DNA from: Thermococcus sp.
GTDB lineage: Archaea; Methanobacteriota_B; Thermococci; Thermococcales; Thermococcaceae
DNA: 18,054 nt
Direction of reading: 5' to 3'
Assembly: GCF_027066465.1 (NCBI RefSeq)
Contig: NZ_JAMONU010000016.1
Coordinates: 1 to 18,054, forward strand
Part shown: piece by piece, positions 14,504 through 18,054 of the stretch
Layout: each line of letters opens with the position of its first letter
Numbering within the stretch: the first letter of the stretch is position 1
Notes under the pieces: generated by a model
Seen by the model: the letters and a program-made list of their open reading frames with translations, nothing else
Told to the model about the DNA's origin: nothing
Databases searched by the model: none
Position numbers and translations under genes: made by a program

Positions 14504-14588
14504 TCTCACCACTGGATTACTTACGGCGAGAAAATATAAATACCTGACGATTGCTTCAAGCGAGTTTGAAACAAAATAGATTAAAAAG
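14504..14588 (-). promoter_or_regulatory. Serpin promoter and ribosome binding site
   Basis: On the minus strand TATTTATATTTT (14531-14542) is a strong TATA box that predicts a start near 14511, giving a very short leader carrying GGTGGTGAGA before ATG 14503. The rest of the 85-base spacer shows no other signal. Confidence 0.6.
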
Positions 14589-15851
14589 TCAGCGCAGAGC
14601 TAAGTATGCCATGACCTTGGCGTCCTCGACCATGTTGTCAATCTTGGCGTACTCGTTGGGCTGGTGGGCAGTTTCGTCGAGCGTCGCCCAGACAACGGCC
14701 GGAATTCCCTTCCTCCTGAAGAACGCCGCGAAGGTTCCGCCTCCTATGCCACCAACCTTTGCTTCCTTTCCGCGTAGCTCCTTTATCGCCTCCTTCAGGA
14801 GCTTCACTATCTCACTGTTCGGGTCCGTCGGCGGTGCCGGGTCGCCCCTCTGGAGGATTTCTACCTCGATTTCGGGGAGAACCTTCCCGTCAAGCTCCTT
14901 CCTGTGCCTCTCCTTAACTTCTTTCGCGACATCTTCAACGTCCCTGAGAACCTCGTCGAGGCTGTACCTCGGCAGAACCCTGCAGTCGAAAACGACCTCG
15001 TGCTCGCCGGGAATTATGTTGGGACTGTCGGCCGGGTTTCCTCCCATCGTCGGCTCGAAGGTGCTCTCCGGTGGGTCAAAGAGTCCGTCCCTCTCGCTGT
15101 ACTTCTCGTGAAGCCTTTTGTCGAGGTTGTAGGCCAAATCGAGTGCGACGCGGTGTGCGTTCAGGCCCTTGTCCGGCATGCTCGCGTGCACCTGCTGGCC
15201 CTTAACCTTGAGCTTGAACCAGAGGATTCCCTTTTCGGCAACCTCTATGAACGTCCCGTCCTCGTTTCCGCCGTCCGGGACGAGAACGAGGTCGTCTTCC
15301 CTGAACAGCTCCGGATGCTCCTTCATAAGCCACCCGATTCCGTACTTGCTCCCGGTTTCCTCGTCGCTGACGAAGGCCAAAATGACGGTTCTCTTCGGCC
15401 TTATTCCGAGGTTCATCATGGCCCTCACAGCGTAGAGCGAAGCAACCAAACTCTGTCCGTTGTCCTCGCTTCCGCGCCCGTAGACCTTGCCGTCCTTCAC
15501 GAGCGGTTTGAAGGGCTCCGTAACGGTCCACTTGCTCAGGTCTCCCGGCGGAACGACGTCGATGTGCGTAAGAATCCAGAGCCTCTCGCTCTCCTCGCCT
15601 TTCTCGCCGTAGTAATAGGCCAATATGTTCGGCCTGACCCCGTTCTTGGCCCTCTCGTCCGGGGCGTTGTAGACCTCGACCTTGTCGAAGGGCCAGTCCC
15701 TGATAATCTCAAGCAGCTTCTGGGCCTTGTCGTACTCCCCCTCGTAGCCGTAGTCGGGGCTTATGGCCGGAATCTTAATCAGCTCGACGAGCGTCTTTAC
15801 TATCTCGTCTCTGAGGTTCTCTACTTCCTTCATAACCACTTCAAACTCCAT
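14589..15851 (-). CDS. M20 family metallopeptidase (ArgE/DapE-like)
   Basis: A 420-residue cytoplasmic di-zinc hydrolase of the M20 amidohydrolase family. Metal and catalytic residues are visible: H96 and D98 in LTHIDVVP, D130 in GRGSEDNGQS, the catalytic pair E164-E165 in SDEETGS, D193 in VPDGG and H396 in ETAHQPNE. The dimerisation domain lies about 205-310 (VHASMPDKGLNAHRVALDL). Archaeal members include acetylornithine or succinyl-diaminopimelate deacylases and broad carboxypeptidases or dipeptidases. The length, and the lack of amino acid biosynthesis genes nearby, favour peptide hydrolysis, but the substrate is open. ATG 15851 is supported by GGTGGT four bases upstream; the longer open frame to 16169 runs antisense through the next gene and is not real. 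The serpin gene lies downstream in the same direction. Confidence 0.92.
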   Translation of the reverse strand: MEFEVVMKEVENLRDEIVKTLVELIKIPAISPDYGYEGEYDKAQKLLEIIRDWPFDKVEVYNAPDERAKNGVRPNILAYYYGEKGEESERLWILTHIDVVPPGDLSKWTVTEPFKPLVKDGKVYGRGSEDNGQSLVASLYAVRAMMNLGIRPKRTVILAFVSDEETGSKYGIGWLMKEHPELFREDDLVLVPDGGNEDGTFIEVAEKGILWFKLKVKGQQVHASMPDKGLNAHRVALDLAYNLDKRLHEKYSERDGLFDPPESTFEPTMGGNPADSPNIIPGEHEVVFDCRVLPRYSLDEVLRDVEDVAKEVKERHRKELDGKVLPEIEVEILQRGDPAPPTDPNSEIVKLLKEAIKELRGKEAKVGGIGGGTFAAFFRRKGIPAVVWATLDETAHQPNEYAKIDNMVEDAKVMAYLALR

Positions 15852-15965
15852 CAGAACCACCGCCACTACTTCTCTCCGGAGCTTAAACCCCTTTCGGCAA
15901 CCCAAACACCTTATATACTCCCGGCCGTATACTTCACCGTCCGCAGAGGATACGGAGGTGAGTGA
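15852..15965. promoter_or_regulatory. Divergent promoter region, M20 peptidase / MBL-fold hydrolase
   Basis: Leftward, GGGTTTAAGC on the minus strand (15881-15890) is a TATA candidate for the peptidase. Rightward, CTTATATAC (15910-15918) predicts a start near 15940, and GGAGGTGA (15954-15961) is a strong ribosome binding site for GTG 15966. An inverted repeat CCGTAT (15925-15930) / ATACGG (15950-15955) straddles the predicted start and touches the ribosome binding site. Confidence 0.5.
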
Positions 15966-16781
15966 GTGATAGAGATAACCTTCCTCGGGAGCGGGGGCGG
16001 GAGGTTCATAACAATAACCCAGTTCCGCTCCACTGGGGGATTCCACATAAGGGCGAGCAGGAACGTTTACGTTGACCCCGGCCCGGGAGCGCTCGTCAGG
16101 AGCTGGCGCTACAAGCTTGACCCAAGAAAGCTCGATGCTATCTTCGTCTCCCACAGGCACGTTGACCACTGCAACGACCTCGAGGTTATGGTCGAGGCCA
16201 TGACCGGCGGTGCGCTCAAGAAGAGGGGCACGCTGATAGCTTCAAAGAGCGTCGTCTACGGCGATGAGATGCACACGCCGGCGATAAGCAAGTACCACAT
16301 AAAGGTCCTTGAGAGCGTCCACACGCCGGAACCGGGCAACAAGATAGCGATAGGTGAGGAGGAGTTCCTCATAACGCCGAGCCAGCACTCGGACCCGACG
16401 ACGATAGGCTTCCGCATGAAGACCGCCTACGGCGACATTTCCTACATCCCGGACACGGCCTACTTCGACGGCCTTATAGAGTGGCACGATGGAGCAAGGG
16501 TCATCATAGCGGCGATAACGCGCCCGAGGGACATGGGGATTCCCTACCACCTCAGCACCGACGATGCCGTTGAAATGCTCAAGAGCATGGAGAAAAAACC
16601 CGAAGTACTGGTAATGAGCCACATCGGCATGAAGATGCACTTCGCCAACCCCTACAAGGAGGCAAAATACATCGAAACGGTGACCGGCGTCAAGACCTAC
16701 GTCGCAAAGGAGGGCTTCAAGGTCATGATAGACAAAAGGGAGATAGCCGTCAGGACCCTTCGACCCGCGCGCTTCGTTTGA
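15966..16781 (+). CDS. Metallo-beta-lactamase-fold hydrolase
   Basis: A 271-residue MBL-fold protein with the metal motif SHRHVDH (H63, H65, D67, H68). Later ligands are probably H in PSQHSDP, D in YIPDTAYF and H in VMSHIGMKMHF. The N-terminus IEITFLGSGGGRFITITQFRSTGG, with substrate-loop features around VYVDPGPG, is typical of the RNase Z / PhnP-like branch of small hydrolases rather than of beta-lactamases. It lacks a beta-CASP domain. The natural substrate is unknown; a phosphodiester or a cyclic nucleotide is possible. The start is GTG 15966, five bases after GGAGGTGA. It diverges from the M20 peptidase and overlaps the convergent mutase gene by 32 bases at their 3' ends. Confidence 0.9.
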   Translation: MIEITFLGSGGGRFITITQFRSTGGFHIRASRNVYVDPGPGALVRSWRYKLDPRKLDAIFVSHRHVDHCNDLEVMVEAMTGGALKKRGTLIASKSVVYGDEMHTPAISKYHIKVLESVHTPEPGNKIAIGEEEFLITPSQHSDPTTIGFRMKTAYGDISYIPDTAYFDGLIEWHDGARVIIAAITRPRDMGIPYHLSTDDAVEMLKSMEKKPEVLVMSHIGMKMHFANPYKEAKYIETVTGVKTYVAKEGFKVMIDKREIAVRTLRPARFV

Positions 16782-18054
16782 GCTTTTCCACTTCTTTTGC
16801 AACCGTTTTATAAGCTAACTCGAAGAGCTCGTCCCTTCTCTTTTCGCTCGGTCCCTCGACGACGACGCGAATCTTCGGCTCCGTCCCGCTCGGCCTGACG
16901 AGAACCCACGAGCCGTCCCTCAGCTGGAAGCGGTAGCCCGAAATCGTAAGGATTTTCCTGATTTCCTCCCCTAAGGCCTTCTCAAGCTCTTCCTTAGCTT
17001 TTTCAACGACTTTACCCTTGAGCTCGTCCGGGCACGGAACGTTCTCCTTTTTAAGATAGTAGACCGGAATCTCGGAGACGAGCTTCGAGAGCGGGCCGTT
17101 CTCGTCAATCATCTTAATCAGGAGCGTCATCGTCACGAAGCTGTCAATCCAGTTGCCGAACTTTGGATGGACGAGCTTCCAGGGTTCGCCGGCGAAGATG
17201 GCTCCGTATTTCTTTATGCCGTCGTGGGGCTGGCCGAGGGGAACGCGTACAACCTTTCCTCCTGCCTTTTCAACTACCTCATCAATCCTCGACCCGGTGT
17301 TTATCGACGTAACAACCGTTCCTCCGCCGTTTTCTTCAATGTAGTGCTTGGCGAAGAGCGCTATTACCGTGTCCTCGTCAACGTAGTTGCCCTTCTCGTC
17401 GAACACCGCTATCCTGTCGGCGTCTCCGTCCTGCGCTACAGCTAAATCGACGCCGAGTTCTTTAACAAGCTCCCCGAGGTAGGCGATGTTCTCGTACCTC
17501 GGCTCGGGCTTCCTTCCCGGGAAGTGGCCGTCGACGTGGGCGTTCACGCTTATCACTTTAGCGCCCATCTCGCGGAGCAGGTAAGGCGCTAAAACGCTCC
17601 CGGAGCCGTTGGCCCCGTCGTAGAGGACTTTAAGGCCCGTCTCGTGGTTCACGAAGTCGAGAACCGCTCCGATGTAGTCGTCTATAACGTCGAGGGGTTT
17701 AACCGTTTTAATCTCGTTCCACTCTGCCTTCCTGAAGTTCCCGGAGAAGACTATCTCCTCAAGCTCCTTCTCCTGCTCGACGTAGAACTCGGTCCCGTCG
17801 CCGTTGAAGACTTTTATCCCGTTGTCGGTCGGGGGATTGTGGCTCGCGGTAATCATAACTCCCGCGTCGCCGTGCTCCCTCGTTGCCCACGCTAGAGCCG
17901 GAGTTGGAATCAAATCGGCATCTAAAATCTCCATTCCGCTCGCGAGTAAGCCACTTATCAGAGCGTTCTTGAGCATGATGCTTGAGGTCCTCCCGTCCCT
18001 CGCGACGACGGCTTTTCCCCTCTTGTATGTTCCAACGGCCATTCCGACCTTCAA
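16750..18054 (-). CDS. Phosphohexomutase-superfamily enzyme (PMM/PGM/GlmM-like or phosphopentomutase), 5' end missing
   Basis: 434 residues are present; the frame is open to the window edge (first codon TTG, reading LKVGMAVGTYKRG) and about 20 N-terminal residues should lie outside. Domains run in the usual order: the phosphoserine loop TASHNPP (active S71 here), the metal loop DGDADR (209-214), the sugar loop GEPW (289-292) and the phosphate loop RPSGTEP (387-393). The enzyme moves phosphate between the 1 position and the distal hydroxyl of a sugar phosphate. The usual sugar-loop motif of mannose, glucose or glucosamine enzymes is GExSGH; here it is GEPWKLVHPKFG, so specificity is uncertain. 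Thermococcus kodakarensis is known to use a member of this superfamily as phosphopentomutase, which is a real alternative. It overlaps the MBL gene end by 32 bases. Confidence 0.88.
   Translation of the reverse strand: MKVGMAVGTYKRGKAVVARDGRTSSIMLKNALISGLLASGMEILDADLIPTPALAWATREHGDAGVMITASHNPPTDNGIKVFNGDGTEFYVEQEKELEEIVFSGNFRKAEWNEIKTVKPLDVIDDYIGAVLDFVNHETGLKVLYDGANGSGSVLAPYLLREMGAKVISVNAHVDGHFPGRKPEPRYENIAYLGELVKELGVDLAVAQDGDADRIAVFDEKGNYVDEDTVIALFAKHYIEENGGGTVVTSINTGSRIDEVVEKAGGKVVRVPLGQPHDGIKKYGAIFAGEPWKLVHPKFGNWIDSFVTMTLLIKMIDENGPLSKLVSEIPVYYLKKENVPCPDELKGKVVEKAKEELEKALGEEIRKILTISGYRFQLRDGSWVLVRPSGTEPKIRVVVEGPSEKRRDELFELAYKTVAKEVEKLKRSARVEGS

Noticed and set aside
14904..15965. 353-codon plus-strand open frame opposite the M20 peptidase
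   Set aside because: Mirror image of the real gene with every catalytic motif on the other strand; no recognisable domain.
15852..16169. N-terminal extension of the M20 peptidase by 106 residues
   Set aside because: It is antisense to the MBL-fold gene and crosses its promoter; ATG 15851 has a good ribosome binding site and gives the family length.
1..18054. Mobile elements, CRISPR arrays or defence islands
   Set aside because: No transposase or integrase, no direct repeats at regular spacing, and no recognisable defence genes; gene content is that of a normal chromosomal core region.

Overview
The window reads as chromosomal DNA of a hyperthermophilic euryarchaeon of the order Thermococcales, most likely Thermococcus. 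Evidence: a two-subunit archaeal primase, an archaeal type A RNase P RNA, a KaiC-like single-domain ATPase, DUF61 (UPF0216), archaeal TATA boxes about 25 bases before predicted transcript starts, GGTGA/GGAGGTG ribosome binding sites and very tight gene packing. No mobile element, CRISPR array, tRNA or rRNA was seen, and no gene-free stretch exceeds 300 bases.

Layout. 1-1412: the end of a drug/metabolite transporter converges on and overlaps glnA (glutamine synthetase), which is read leftward. An AT-rich divergent promoter region follows. 1635-3973: a DUF61 protein coupled to a three-helix membrane protein, then a secreted, membrane-anchored surface protein with a Ser/Thr stalk and a strongly basic C-terminal tail. 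4011-4332: rnpB, whose 3' P1 strand lies inside the last codons of a convergent EamA transporter gene. 4318-7395 (leftward): priL-priS-EamA, a translationally coupled operon. 7593-8345: KaiC-like ATPase. 8387-10659: an exported protein that looks like tandem OB-like modules, overlapping a TctA-family permease. 10664-10972 (leftward): small DUF5748-like protein. 11068-12258: PUA-domain RlmI-like RNA methyltransferase, followed at once by a candidate box C/D guide RNA and a terminator hairpin. 12417-13160 (leftward): RlmF/METTL16-like methyltransferase. 13190-14503 (leftward): lipoprotein serpin. 14589-15851 (leftward): M20 peptidase. 15966-16781: metallo-beta-lactamase-fold hydrolase. 16750-18054 (leftward): phosphohexomutase-family enzyme whose 5' end lies outside the window.

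The genes are mostly housekeeping: nitrogen assimilation, replication priming, tRNA 5' processing, RNA modification and sugar phosphate metabolism, mixed with envelope proteins. I saw no defence or mobile system. The most interesting points are the candidate C/D sRNA between two RNA methyltransferase genes, the coupled exported OB-like protein and TctA permease, the surface-anchored inhibitory-type serpin, the surface protein with a basic tail, and the overlap of rnpB with a protein gene.
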